The translations under genes and the position numbers were made by a program. 64,000 nucleotides of DNA from Yponomeuta sedellus. Lineage: Eukaryota > Arthropoda > Insecta > Lepidoptera > Yponomeutidae. Positions within the stretch are counted from its first letter, which is position 1. Every line of letters begins with the position of its first letter. Below, piece after piece: positions 31,240 through 42,400 of the stretch. The notes beneath the pieces are model-generated. The model saw only the letters and a list, made by a program, of their open reading frames with translations, searched no databases and had not been told where the DNA came from. The stretch covers positions 7,087,410 through 7,151,409 of the forward strand of contig OW203750.1 in assembly GCA_934045075.1 (NCBI GenBank), written 5' to 3'.

Positions 31240-31695
31240 CTAAAAGCATTCTGATTGGTCGAGCGTGAAGGGCATTCAAGATGGCGGCGGCGTGATTGTC
31301 CAGCTTAACGACCCGCCTGTCAATACGAGGCAATATGCGGACGAAGCTCAAGCCAAATTGGCCGTAGGTATTTTCATAGTTAATGGTTCTTATTTTTATT
31401 TTAGCACAGGATGGCCCGTGAAATCCACAATCGATTTATTTTGGTACGAATTTAGATAGAATGTAGGTATTTTTTGCACATTTCGGAGTTTTTTTTCGCG
31501 ATTCGGAATGGAAGGGAAATGAGGATTTTTTTGCGCGACCAATTCTTGTATTCTTGTATTCCGAGTTTCGATAGGTTTTGTTTGTTTAATTAAAGTCGCG
31601 CTATTGTTGTCGACCTGAAAAGTTAAAATGGTCGTCCGTTTCGCAGCCGACGCGTACCAGATTGTGCTGAAGTGACTCCTTTTGAAGGTAAATAT
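31240..31695 (+). promoter_or_regulatory. Promoter-like island with YY1/Pho-type motif
   Basis: GC-richer single-copy-looking DNA holding CTGATTGGTCGAG (CCAAT-box-like), CAAGATGGCGGCGGCG (31277-31292, YY1/Pho-like), and a possible splice donor GAAG|GTAAAT at 31688 after a 15-codon ORF starting AAAATGGTCGTCC (31628). Could be a first exon or regulatory element of the host gene. No single feature is decisive. Confidence 0.3.
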
Positions 31696-31743
31696 TTTGA
31701 ACTTTACACCGTTATTACGGCACTTCCTGCTAACCTGCTATCT

Positions 31744-32135
31744 CGATATTGACGCTTGTATGTCCCCACTGCTGGGGCACGGGTCTCTTCCTACATCGCA
31801 GGAAGGTTAGGCCATACTCCAGCACGGGGGCCAAGTCCGGGTTGGTGGAGGATTGTAAAACAGTGGCGGGCCTTACTGTTAGGAGTGATCAAGCCGCCCT
31901 AAGGCCTCTGACACGGCTTAGGGCTTAACGAGTGCCATTACATGACAGCCGGCACCAACAGCTTAACGTGCCTTGCGAAGCACGGAAGCGCTCGGTAAAA
32001 ATGCCACTAACGGTAGTCATGGGACGGTCACCGATCCTGCACCTGACCGCGCTTGGTGTTGCTTAACTCAAGTGATTGATTCCAATCACCCGGTTCGACT
32101 AGGTCACGAGCGCTTCACTAGGCCACGAGCGCTTC
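31744..32135 (-). mobile_element. 5S-derived SINE with 13-bp duplication
   Basis: Complete minus-strand copy between TAACCTGCTATCT at 31731-31743 and 32136-32148. Its 5' end is locally duplicated (AGGTCACGAGCGCTTCACT then AGGCCACGAGCGCTTC), so the element is about 25 bp longer than usual. Confidence 0.92.
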
Positions 32136-32194
32136 TAACCTGCTATCTACCTATAGCTAAACTTTTACATGGGTATCTCAGTAAGACCAGCCAC

Positions 32195-32310
32195 TAGTCT
32201 TGCATGTTTCCACCACTACTTTCCGGGCTTTACCCCCGTGGTGGAGTACGGCGTATACCAAGCCTGTTCCCTGCAGTGGGACGTTTCTATATAGGCTGTA
32301 TAAAAAAATG
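32195..32310 (+). mobile_element. SINE/LINE tail fragment (CCAGCCACTAG family)
   Basis: AAGACCAGCCACTAGTCTTG, CCCCGTGGTGGAGTACGGC, CTGCAGTGGGACGTTTCTAT and ATAGGCTG. A similar piece is at 41440-41545. The GGTGGAGTA and CAGTGGGA blocks also occur in the 5S-SINE 3' half, so the families probably use related LINE tails. Confidence 0.55.
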
Positions 32311-32585
32311 CACGCAAGCCTAGCGTAGTGTGGGGGACTTCATACTCTATTTGTGCTGTTTCTGTTAGTACATAATGCCGATAACCATATTTTATGGGCA
32401 AATTTATGTGTGAGTGTGTGTGTGAGTGAAAGAGAGAAAGTGAGAAAGTGTGTGTGTATGTGTCTTGAATGTTAATTGTTGTCGTGGAGAAAAAGACAGC
32501 GAGAAAAAACTCCATGATCATCTCATTACGTAGATTCAAATGCCAACGAAATTCTATATGCTAAGCGTTTTGATCAATCATTACG
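32311..32585. other. Spacer with purine-rich simple repeat
   Basis: GTGTGAGTGTGTGTGTGAGT and GAAAGAGAGAAAGTGAGAAA at 32405-32460, then a SINE-tail-like CTCATTACGTAGATTCAAAT and CTATATGCTAAGCGTTTTGA shared with 34918-34975. Confidence 0.5.
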
Positions 32586-32849
32586 GTATATTATATTATA
32601 TTATATTATATTATATTATATTATATTATATTATATTATATTATATTATATTATATTATATTATATTATATTATATTATATTATATTATATTATATTATA
32701 TTATATTATATTATATTATATTATATTATATTATATTATATTATATTATATTATATTATATTATATTATATTATATTATATTATATTATATTATATTATA
32801 TTATATTATATTATATTATATTATATTATATTATATTATATTATATTAT
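32586..32849. repeat. TTATA pentanucleotide microsatellite, ~264 bp
   Basis: About 52 uninterrupted TTATA units. It begins after ACGGTA and ends at GAACGCGAAAGTTTATAATA. At 34980-35050 a related locus has ATTACGGTATGAATC ... TGATATTATAAACGCGAAAG without expansion. The 103-codon ORF is an artefact. Confidence 0.97.
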
Positions 32850-32879
32850 GAACGCGAAAGTTTATAATATTAGTTTATG

Positions 32880-33155
32880 GAATGGTGCTGTGTGGTGTCA
32901 GCCTAGAGAATAGCACCCACCCAAATTCTTTCCGCGGGTGTCGTAAAAGGCGACTAAGGGACACAAACCGGAGGGTGGGCAGCAGTGGCCCCTGCAGTAC
33001 AATTCCGCCAATCTGCGATCCCCAACCCGCATGCCCAGCGTGGGAATTATGGGCATTACCCCCCAATGATGGCACAAGCTTGTGCTATTGCGCTCACTAG
33101 GGGAGGGCTATGTCCAGCAGTGGACTAATATAGCCTGAAGAAGAAGAAGAAGAAA
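32880..33155 (+). mobile_element. SINE with RTE-type 3' end
   Basis: Contains CCGCGGGTGTCGTAAAAGGC, GGGTGGGCAGCAG, CCCCAATGATGGCACAA and ends GGGGAGGGCTATGTCCAGCA, GTGGACTAATATAGCCTGAA, AGAAGAAGAAGAAG. The last ~60 bp equal the RTE LINE 3' end at 34815-34862, so it is presumably mobilised by that LINE. A second copy is at 46400-46655. Confidence 0.75.
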
Positions 33156-33432
33156 TTCCTACTTTCGACCCGAACTGAGGCGTTTTGTACAAATAAACGA
33201 TGGTCCCCATACATGCCGATTAGGAAAATCTAAATCGGCGGCGTGGAATCCATCGCTCGCAGCTCTAACAATGGCACCAATCGGTTGCGGTCGCACGCGC
33301 CAACTTACTTTCGGCGCTGCCCGCCGTGACATTGGCGTCACTGTCAAGGTTGCAGCACTGAGGGTAACCGCCACAGACTTACTAGCTACAGAACCGCTAT
33401 TGTACCAATTTCATTTCATAACGCTGCTTCTG
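33156..33432. other. Unassigned GC-rich spacer
   Basis: Single-copy-looking DNA with a 71-codon minus-strand ORF (33159-33374) lacking any recognised domain. Confidence 0.4.
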
Positions 33433-33738
33433 AGTGCTTAGTGCGAGTTTGACAGATCCAATCGAATAACTTTACTACCGCGTTAATCGAGCATTGAGTA
33501 GTGAGTATGAGTAAGTTAACCGTTCGAACTGGCAAAACGCTGTCACAGTACAACTCGCACTCGCGTTTATTCGTGTTTCGGCTGGTAAACGTGTTCACTT
33601 CTCAACGTAAACCATTACAACTCCCACACGGCAATTTTAATTTCCATACTTGTCGCTAGGTGGCGCTTCCTCGATGCCATAGAAATATGAGTTTATGTTA
33701 ACGCGATCGAGTAGTTAAAAAAACTCGCACTTCGCACT
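33433..33738. mobile_element. MITE-B copy 3 (CTG duplication)
   Basis: 306 bp with ends AGTGCTTAGTGCGAGTTT / AAACTCGCACTTCGCACT, flanked by CTG at 33430-33432 and 33739-33741. Confidence 0.9.
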
Positions 33739-33786
33739 CTGTATGGTATTAACCCTCTGTACGTCCCCACTGCTGGTAGGAAAAGT

Positions 33787-34322
33787 CACTTGGGTTAAGT
33801 AATAACAGGTGCGGTCAGGTACTGGATGGGTGTCCATCCCGTGACTACCGCTAGTGGCATTTTTTCCGAGCGCTCCCGTGCTTCAGAAGGCACGCTAAGC
33901 CGTTGGTGGCAGTCGTTAAGCCAATTTACAGGCCTTTTGGGCGGCTTGATAACTTTTGACAGTAAGGCCCGCTACTATCTTACAGTGGTGGCGCATCTGG
34001 CTACCATGCAAGAGGTCCCGGGAGGTCTTGGATATTTACATGTTTGTGAGGTCGTTGTTTCTGGTTTCCGCGACACGGGGTATCCTGGCGTGGGGCCGGA
34101 AGCAATGTAAATGTTATATGTTAAGGTTATGTTGTTCTTGTTTTGTGTGTTTTCACTATTGCATTAAGGCTTATACCCTGTAAAAATACTAAGCTGTGTG
34201 GAAATAAATAAAAAATCCTCCACTAACCCGGACTTGGCCCTCGTGGTGGAGTATGGCCTAACATTCCTGCGATGCAGTAAGAGACTCGCGCCCCAGTGGG
34301 GACATATAAGGGTTGATATCGA
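33787..34322 (+). mobile_element. 5S-derived SINE split by another SINE
   Basis: Starts inside the 5S-like region (CACTTGGGTTAAGTAATAAC, GGATGGGTG), runs to CTATCTTACA at 33986, resumes at ATCCTCCACTAACCCGGACT (34216) and ends GGGTTGATATCGA. A reversed 3'-end scrap (GTCCCCACTGCTGG) lies just upstream at 33763-33776. Confidence 0.85.
33987..34215 (+). mobile_element. tRNA-derived SINE S-D nested in the 5S-SINE
   Basis: GGTGGCGCATCTGGCTACCA, GAGGTCTTGGATATTTACAT, GTTTCTGGTTTCCGCGACAC and a GGAAATAAATAAAAA end. Compared with minus-strand copies at 48887-49105 and 59060-59310 it lacks the B-box part of the head. Confidence 0.75.
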
Positions 34323-34402
34323 TTCAATGTGAAAGATGCGGAATTGAAAGACAGGAGGACAGGAATTAATGAAAAGTGAATAGACTGATTTGTCTTCTCG
34401 TC

Positions 34403-34870
34403 ATCCATACCGCAATGCTTGAAAACGAAAGTTTTTAATCAGTGCGTCCTACCTGTCATGACCTACGGAGCCGAGACATGGACACTCACGAAAGGGTTGG
34501 TTCACCAGTTCAAAGTCGCTCAGCGAGCTATGGAGAGAGCTATGCTCGGAGTTTCTCTGAAGGATAGGATTCGTAACGAATGCATCCGACAGAGAACCAA
34601 AGTTATCGACATAGCTCAGAGAATCAGCAAGCTGAAGTGGCAGTGGGCTGGCCATATCTCGCGAAGAACCGACAACCGTTGGAGCAAACGTCTCCTTGAG
34701 TGGAGACCGCGACTCGGCAAACGTAGTTGGGACACCCTCCGACTAGGTGGGATGACGATCTGCGAAAAACTGCAGCCAGTTGCTCGATGCGGCAAGCTGA
34801 AGACAGGGCGCTATGGCGCTCATTAGGGGAGGGCTATGTCCAGCAGTGGACTAGTATAGCCTGACGATGA
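34403..34870 (+). pseudogene. RTE-type LINE C-terminus and 3' end
   Basis: The frame 34419-34826 codes KVFNQCVLPVMTYGAETWTL, then LKDRIRNECIRQRTKVIDIA and ISKLKWQWAGHISRRTDNRW, with RPRLGKRSWDTLR, the tail typical of RTE polyproteins. The usual RWWDDLR block is out of frame after about 34735, so a frameshift is likely. It ends GGGGAGGGCTATGTCCAGCA, GTGGACTAGTATAGCCTGA. 5'-truncated. Confidence 0.88.
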
Positions 34871-35290
34871 AATTAATTTGATTTGATTCATTTAGATTTG
34901 CTGTACTCGTATAAATCATCTCATTACGTAGATGCAACAGCCAACGAAATTCTATATGCCAAGCGTTTTGATAAATAATTACGGTATGAATCAATCTCCG
35001 TAAGCAAAACGCCTATCCTATCCTACTGATATTATAAACGCGAAAGTTTATAAGTATGGATGGATGGATGTTTGTTACTCTTTAACGTAAAAACTACTGA
35101 ATGGATTTTAGTGAAACTACAAAAATACGGCCTAACATCAAAATAACACATAGGCTACAAATTATGAGGATATTGGGTGAATTGTCCAAAATGCGGCAAG
35201 CTGAAGAGAGAGCGCTATGGCGCTCATAAGGGGAGGGCTATGTCCAGCAGTGGACTACATAATATAGCCTGAAGAAGAAGAGAAGAGTCC
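34871..35290 (+). mobile_element. SINE-tail, Helitron-like and RTE-tail fragments
   Basis: 34915-34985 is a SINE-type tail. 35022-35180 begins ACTGATATTATAAACGCGAA, has GTTTGTTACTCTTTAACG and ACTACTGAATGGATTTTAGT, and resembles 61850-61990 (short Helitron-like family). 35190-35287 is an RTE 3' end (GGCAAGCTGAAGAGAGAGCG, CAGCAGTGGACTACATAATA). Confidence 0.55.
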
Positions 35291-35560
35291 CAAATATGAG
35301 TGTCAATTAAGTAGGAAAACATCTAACATCTGCGAGATATTCTGGCGTGCGCTGCCAAAACCTTTTCTGTGCCACTTTAATATAAGGTACACGAAGTCGC
35401 GGGCACCAGATACCTAGTTCTCTATAGTTCTATACATATTTCCAATAACTGGCCCTTGTATTGCGATTCAAAGACTTGACCAGAAGAAAATAAATATCAA
35501 TACAACTGTCACAAGCGGGCCGGCGTTCCATCCCATCAATTTAAATACACCAATTGTTCC
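35291..35560. other. Unassigned spacer
   Basis: No ORF, repeat or element recognised. Confidence 0.45.
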
Positions 35561-35564
35561 AATC

Positions 35565-35960
35565 TACTGTCATTAAATGGACGCCATCTTAGATCCAAAT
35601 TGCGTCCAGAGCCGCATTCCAATTTTAAATTGACCCCACAGCGCCATGATTGTTCCTGCGTCTCGCTCGCGCGCGTGGGGGATTTCGAAATTGGTCCTTC
35701 CTCCGCACGAGTGGGAAAGAGAGGTGCTGCGTGTGTTTTTTTTTTGGAGGTTGAGCTTTGTGGTTAGCCGCCGTTTTTCGAGGAACTCGGGTATTTTGTT
35801 CGTATCGAAGATGTCGGCCAGATATGTGCCGATTTGGACGATGTTTAGATTGATAACTGAGGTTGGCTTTTCCTTTTTTGTGAGGGATCTACCTTTTTGC
35901 CGTACCAGTATTGTTTTGGAGGTATATTGTTCTCTAGGTAGGTTATGGAATGGTTAGGCA
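35565..35960. promoter_or_regulatory. GC-rich island with YY1-like site and GGGAAAGAGAGG motif
   Basis: GACGCCATCTT (35580-35590, reverse of AAGATGGCGTC), CGCTCGCGCGCGTGGGGG and GAGTGGGAAAGAGAGG at about 35708-35724. A 103-codon plus-strand ORF (35646-35957) has no recognised domain. The GGGAAAGAGAGG motif recurs in the island at 43150-43450. Possibly regulatory; unproven. Confidence 0.3.
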
Positions 35961-36308
35961 TTTATTATTTAGGCACGCTGATTTTAAATATTTATTTCAC
36001 TTATTAGGACTATCAACAAGATATACATTCACAATAGACCACAATTAAAATATGTGAAGTGTTATCTCACTTACAGACAGCCACAATAAGTATGCACCGT
36101 TAGTATTAGGTAAGTTGCTTGAGAAATTACTGCATAAATACCTATAGTTTATAATATGTGAACTCTGAAAGTACTAAGATTGGGGTTTTTTACTCATTTT
36201 GTTCGCCATATTAATGAGATTTTAAATGGGCTCGTAGTACATATGCACATAGTATATTTATTTTTTATTTAAATAAATGTAAATCACTTGATAAGTCTTA
36301 TTGCAATA
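35961..36308. other. AT-rich spacer
   Basis: 36150-36200 (GTGAACTCTGAAAGTACTAA) weakly resembles the LINE tail of 21845-22105. Otherwise unassigned. Confidence 0.4.
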
Positions 36309-36517
36309 TCTCTATAATATAAAAATGTATCAATAATACATCTCTATAATATAAAAATGAATCGCCGATCGTATTGGTAAGCGCAAATCTCGAGAGCAGC
36401 TGAACCGATTTCGCTAATTCTTTTTTAGAATATTCCTTGAAGTATACGAGGATGGAGACGGAGAGAAAAAAAAATTAATCTACTGTTAGGCGGTAGGAAG
36501 TTTGCTGGGTCAGCTAG
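36309..36517 (+). mobile_element. Helitron H1 with duplicated 5' terminus
   Basis: The main copy is 36343-36517, TCTATAATATAAAAATGAAT to TCAGCTAG. Its first ~20 bases also occur just upstream (36311-36330), so a 5' end is stacked on another. Confidence 0.8.
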
Positions 36518-37850
36518 TCATAAATAAAAATATTAATACCTATTTACTGAATTCATGAAATTACATTAAATTTCAAATTGAATATTGTAAAGTGTAATGA
36601 TTTAGATTTAAAAAGTGTGTATTTCGATAAAAAGACGTAGGTACCTATCAAGATTGTTTACATATTTTTAAGTATACCTAAGTCTCAGTTTCCGTGTAAT
36701 TTTGAATAAAATACTTCCTTCGATCTGATTTGATATTTGTTTTATGCAGGCATTGCTGATTTATATAATAAGTAGGTACCTATGACGATTCTTTCAGATT
36801 TGGTCTACGTGTAAACAATCGATTTTCTACCGGTTTCTATTAAGAATTCCTTAAAATAAAGAAAGCAATAATTTCATCAAGTTTTTCGCTTGTCCTAGGT
36901 CATTCATTCAAGAAATATCAACCCCTATATCCATTACTAGACTTTGTTTGCATTTGAAAAAATGAGCGAAATGAAATATTAATAAATAAATTCCCAAATC
37001 GGTATGTTATTAAGTTAATAATGAGTACCTAACTCTTACGAAAGTATTACTTCGAAAAAATCACCATTGAAAACTTCAACTTTTGTTCCAATTTTGAGTT
37101 TTCATGTAATGTTTAAAGATACAAATAGAACGAGACCAAAACTGTTTTCTTTTTAAAAAGAGAAAGAAAAGTAAAGCAACCAGCCAGGCTCACTGACGAA
37201 CCAGGGCCGGCAGCCGGACTTGAACCTTTTCAAAATTCGAACACTCGAGTGTGGGCAGACAAAACGCATTCTTAGGGCGCGTCCAAATGTTTTGTATTGC
37301 ATCCACGTTTTAAGATGTATTTAATTTTTAAATTTTAGAAAGTTATATATTACAAAACAATTTTACCGGACTACCATAATTGGGAACGTAAAAAAAATAT
37401 AAATTTTTTTTAATGTATTTTATTTCATTAGGATTGAGCGGGCATTTTGTAAAAAATAATTTGCCATGACGGTTTATTGAATATAAAATACCTTTTTTCA
37501 TGATATTTTTTTATTTAGGTACTTTTGAATGAGTATTTTGTTATCTATAATAAAAAGTCAATAAACAAAATAAATAATTAGGTACAAATAGATTTTTTAA
37601 GTCTTCATGGAATATAAAAAAAAATAGATGTCTAATTAGGTACCTATGTACCTACTTTACAAATCTACCACATACAAAATATCATAAAAATCACAGAACA
37701 CCTAAAAATCGTATTCACTGTAAAGACAATACGTAAATAACATACAATCAAATCAAATTAAAATTTTTGAACGCATAGTTTCGCAAGCACTACAGAATCG
37801 ACTATAGGCTCCGACTTAACTTAGCATTAAGCTCTTCGAATCAGAGCGAA
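36518..37850. other. Long AT-rich spacer
   Basis: Very AT-rich with no supported ORF or repeat. A short GC-richer piece at 37185-37275 (CAGCCAGGCTCACTGACGAA, GGCAGCCGGACTTGAACC) resembles a degraded SINE head on the minus strand. Confidence 0.5.
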
Positions 37851-38000
37851 ACCTGGTCGGACTTTTCCAATAAAAAAAGTAAAATATCGCCACGCGTGCC
37901 CACTGCGGATTTGCAATTTCAAGCGCTGAACTATGCAAACATCTTACTAAGGTACGCCACTTTGGTTTCCTCACAATGTTTTCCTTTGGCTTTAGCGAGT
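37851..38000 (+). mobile_element. SINE body fragment (CCACGCGTG family)
   Basis: ATCGCCACGCGTGCCCACTG, GATTTGCAATTTCAAGCGCT, CCTCACAATGTTTTCCTTTG, GCGAGTGGTATTGCTAC. A related sequence with CGAATCAGAGCGAAACCTGG upstream is also at 44650-44690. Confidence 0.55.
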
Positions 38001-38460
38001 GGTATTGCTACAAATTCACAAACAAATTTTAAATTATCCATTATTTTTTTATTTTAATCTTTTGCTTTAAAAAGGTTTAACACTCTATACTGCATAACCG
38101 ATTTGAAGGATGCGATATTTCTTTAAAGCTAAGGGATATACAGATAGAAGAGAATGTTTATTTGATAGGTTTAAAAATGGTACCATTAAAAAATAAATAA
38201 AGGAAGCTGTATAACGCGGCTTTAGATATTCGAATTTTTCTTTTTCTTTTTTCGGAGTTCTCTTTTCAAAAGTCTCGGACGAGCGACGTTTACTTACAAC
38301 AATGGCGACAAGTTGAGATTGACTTTTTGGATTTCTGTACGTAACGTCGCCTTGGGCGCAGGGTGTGACTTTAATAAGATTTAGATTTTTTTTAGGAGAA
38401 GTAAGTAATTTTAATTTATTTGTTACCTTCTCACAGAGGTATCGAAACACAAATATATGT
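38001..38460. other. AT-rich spacer with unsupported ORF
   Basis: A 121-codon minus-strand ORF (38085-38450) is Lys/Ser-rich with no recognised domain. It could be chance. Confidence 0.35.
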
Positions 38461-38463
38461 ACA

Positions 38464-38815
38464 ACTAGCTGTGCCCCGCGGTGTTACCCGCGGTTTATCG
38501 ATTTTCCCGTGGGAGTGAGATATTATCCCGCAGTAATACGTAGCCTATGTGTTAATCCGGCAGGATGGTACGAGTATAGGTGCTGGGCAAGCCTACACCA
38601 TCTATAAAACCATGTCCCAGGCACTACAGCGTCGGAGTGGTCAAATCTCATTACGTAAAATGCAACAAGGCCAATCATCATCATCATGTGTTAATCCAGG
38701 GTGTCAGCTAACTCCGTACCAAATTTTAGTAAAAATCGCTCTAGCCGTCTAGACGTGAAGAAGTAACGAACATTCACACTCACAAACTTTCGCCTTTATA
38801 ATATTAGTGTGAAGT
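38464..38815 (-). mobile_element. Helitron H2, minus strand, with SINE insertion
   Basis: CTAGCTGTGCCCCGCGGTGT at the left (its 3' end) to CTTTATAATATTAGTGTGA at the right (its 5' end). This is the most complete H2 copy. Split at 38559-38685. Confidence 0.85.
38559..38685 (+). mobile_element. SINE S-A, 5'-truncated, 12-bp duplication
   Basis: CAGGATGGTACGAGTATAGG to AATGCAACAAGGCCAATCAT, between ATGTGTTAATCC at 38547-38558 and 38686-38697. Confidence 0.93.
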
Positions 38816-38869
38816 GTGACTACTGTCCCGGCAAACTTACATAGGTTACTAGTATTTTCTAAGGTTAAC

Positions 38870-39080
38870 ACGAGCAGTAGACATAATTAAAACTGTTTTT
38901 ATACGGATTTATGCTCGTTTATTACATTTTTTACAATTTTCCAACGTTTCGGCACTTCTTCAGGTGCCGTGGTCCCGGATGACTGTCCCGTCATCCGGGA
39001 TTTTGAAAAAGCCACCTAGTTTGACTTGTAACGTTCAGTAAGCCGCAGTTTCTGCGCTACTGTGAATAATACCATTTCAT
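38870..39080 (-). mobile_element. Penelope-type terminus and LINE tail scrap
   Basis: Minus strand: CCACGGCACCTGAAGAAGTG then CCGAAACGTTGGAAAATTGT and AATAAACGAGCATAAATCCG. The same unit is at 62600-62700 (plus). 39003-39080 is a fragment of the CACCTAGTTTGAC LINE tail on the plus strand. Confidence 0.5.
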
Positions 39081-39456
39081 TTCATTTATATTTTAATTTA
39101 ATAGTTTTAGATCATAGACTTGGACAATATTTTGTTTGTAGGTATTGTTGTAAATAAATATTTGCAGGCTCTTAAGTTTTCAATAACTATGCATAGGTAC
39201 TCGTACCTACTGCTGCTACGTAGTAGAACACATTTACTTTATTGCAATTAAAAACTGTGCAACTGTATGAAATGTTATACCACAGAAATGATTTGAGTTT
39301 GAGTTTTAGAAATACTGAAGTTTGCGCGAGAAAATTGCATGGAATTTGACAGTTGGACAATTCCAAATTCCTAAGGATATGACGCGCGTACACTAATATA
39401 GGGAACGTGCAATCGTGCAAACTCGTAAGTTTATCTTTGTGTGGTTTTGCAAAATT
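39081..39456. other. AT-rich spacer
   Basis: No supported feature. Confidence 0.4.
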
Positions 39457-42400
39457 TGTAACGATGCAAACCTCTTTACACCATTTTTATTTCTTTTTCT
39501 ATCTATCATTTTCAAATATTTCAATTACGTCACACATTTTTCGATTTCCCTCATTTTTCATCATTACAACGTTACCCTTCGATCAGATCTGACTGTTTTA
39601 CCTGCTTATCCGTTTTTAGCCAGTTTTACTATTTTATTAGGAAATAACAATTACCTATCTGAAAATAAAGCAACAGTTGAAGTCGTTCCAGTTTTTATCT
39701 ATAATATAAAAATGTATCGCTGAATGTGTTGGTAAGCGCAAATCTCGAGAGCAGCTGAACCGATTTCACTAATTCTTTTTTAGAATATTTCTTGAAGTAC
39801 GAGGATGGTTCTTACGGAGAGAAAAATAAAAAAAAAATAAAGAATCGACTGTTAGGCGGTACGAAGTTAGCTGGGTCAGCTAGTTATTTATAAAAGTTTT
39901 ACTACATTTCAAATTTACTTGCAAGACCCAATTGTGCCACTAAAAAAATGTTTTTATCAATCTATCTTATCTATCTAATTTAAACATACGTACCTACACA
40001 AACAGTCAAATAAAAGTGTATAAATACAGTCAATATACCACGAATAAATGCGACGCCCATGGGGACCAAATCTACGAAATTCGGGTAAACTCTGAATTCC
40101 CTTGAGATGATGAGAAATATTTTGACATTTCATAAGTCACTTTGATCGATCACTGATACCTATTTGTGAAGATTTGATTTGTCATGGATTTATTGATATT
40201 ATCCTTAGCTGCATTTTTTGTGCCTTTTAACTTTTCAGCTGAATGTATTGTGCAATGATCGAATTAGTTACCCTACTTCTTTATTATTTCTTTAAACTTT
40301 AAACAAATAAGCAAATTTAAACTTTTGTGATCTCCGTGCTTCGCAAGGCACGTTAAGCCGTTGGTGGCTGCCGTCATGTAATAGCAGTCGTTAAACCATG
40401 TCAGAGGTCTTATGGGCGGATTGATAACTTCTGACAGTAAGGCCCGCCACTGTCTTACAATCCTCCACCAACCCGGACTTGGCCCCGTGATGGAGTTTGG
40501 CCTAACCTTCCCGCGATGATCCGTGGCTCAGCAGTTGGGACAAGGGATATTGAGATCGATATCTATGCAAAATATAAAATACGATAATTTATATAAAACA
40601 ACCCTTATTAAGTACTTGGGCCAGTACATCAAGAATTTTTCAATGATAAATGCTAAAGTACCAATAGAAAACCAAATATATGTATATATTCCTTAAAATT
40701 CCTCAAATATATGTATATATTTCCTTTTTTCTGATATACATATAAAATACAATATATGTATATCAGAAACTGGCCCTTTGAATTATGTATACATAATTCA
40801 AAGGGCCAGTTTCTGATTTGAGAATTGCGCTAAGTAAATAGTTAACTGTGGGGATATGATATCGAAATTTTGTTCTGTTCAATAAACAATTTTGATTTTT
40901 TGGTCCCGATTTGATCCGAAAGTGTTTCAGAACAACTTCCATAGATCAGAACCGTGTGTAATGCCACTGAAATGACCGTGTTTATTCGTGTCCACTGACA
41001 AAGCGGCGGCGAAAGCTCCCGACTTCTCAATCCGAGTATAATATAATACACGGGTGTTTAAACTCTAATTATCGTTCGAAACTTCCTACTTTCACGTCTG
41101 ATACTGACTTTTACGCGGCGTGGGCAGGTATGGCTATGCATAACGGCCAGCAATTGGTCTAACCAGTTTCGAATTTCGAATTGATTTCAGTTTTGTTTCG
41201 TTTCTGTCTTTTAAACTATTCCAAAATTAAAAAAGGAGGTATATCTATTTTTATTTTTACAAACTTAAAAATTATGGTATTTTTTTTTATTTCAGAAGAA
41301 TTTAAAAAGGGGGTTTGATATTTTTGACGCGCATTTATGCCAGGATCAGAGTTGTGGGATATGGGCGATTGGCGAATGGACTGATAATTACAGTTTTTTT
41401 ACTTCGTTTTTTCTTAGGATTTCTTACTTGAGACGGTAAGACCAGCCACTAGTTTTGCAAGCCTCCACCAATCCGGACTTGGCCTCCGTGGTGGAGTACG
41501 GCCTTTACCTTCCTTAGGAAGAGACCTGTGCCCCTCGGTGGGAACATATCTTATCTAGTAGGTATTTACAGTAGGTATTGCATATTGTTATGTGAAATCT
41601 GTATTGGTTTTTAAATTTTTTTTACATCCCCTACCTGCTCGATGTATGTCCGCCTGGGACGTCCCTTACCAACCCTTCCACTCACATTCGCAATATATAT
41701 TTGTTTCGTCAATCTTCCTCCCTTCATCCTCATTTATATAATAGATAGATAAAAAAAATATAGAAACTTATTATTAAGAAACTGGGGCATTCTCATACGC
41801 CTAGCTTAAGTAGGTGCTTGTAGCAACGGTATTATCGTTATTACCTACCTACCTACCTACCTATGTGGCATTTATAACACCGTTACACGAACTCCATTTC
41901 GTGTCCAGATTAGAAGCGGGTTTCTCCAGCATGTTTTCCTTCTTTTTACGTACCTAGCCTATAAAAGTCCCACTGTAGGGCACAGGCCTTCTCTTAAGGA
42001 AGAGTTTGAGCTTAACCCGTTTCCAGCGATTAAACAACAGCGCACAGGATTGGCAATTTCAGCTGAGGTATTTATGCAACTTTCCATCGTAAGGTTGTCT
42101 GGAAGAAATTGCTTTTAGCAATAAGACCGCCAACTGTACTATGTATATTTGCAATTGTTTTGTATTTGTTGTTTTTCCAGTGTACAATAAAGAATATTCT
42201 TATCTTATTTATGAATCATGGTTGTAATATTTTTCTGGTTGTGCAATAAAGTGTTCTCTATCTATCTATTTAAAAGCCTCAGACACTCAGGTTTCCTCAC
42301 GATATTTTCTTTCATAGCTAGCGAGTGGTGTTCCTACTGTAACTTCACAAATGTACATTGCTTAGAAAACAAAGTCATTACATGTCCGCACTGGGAATCG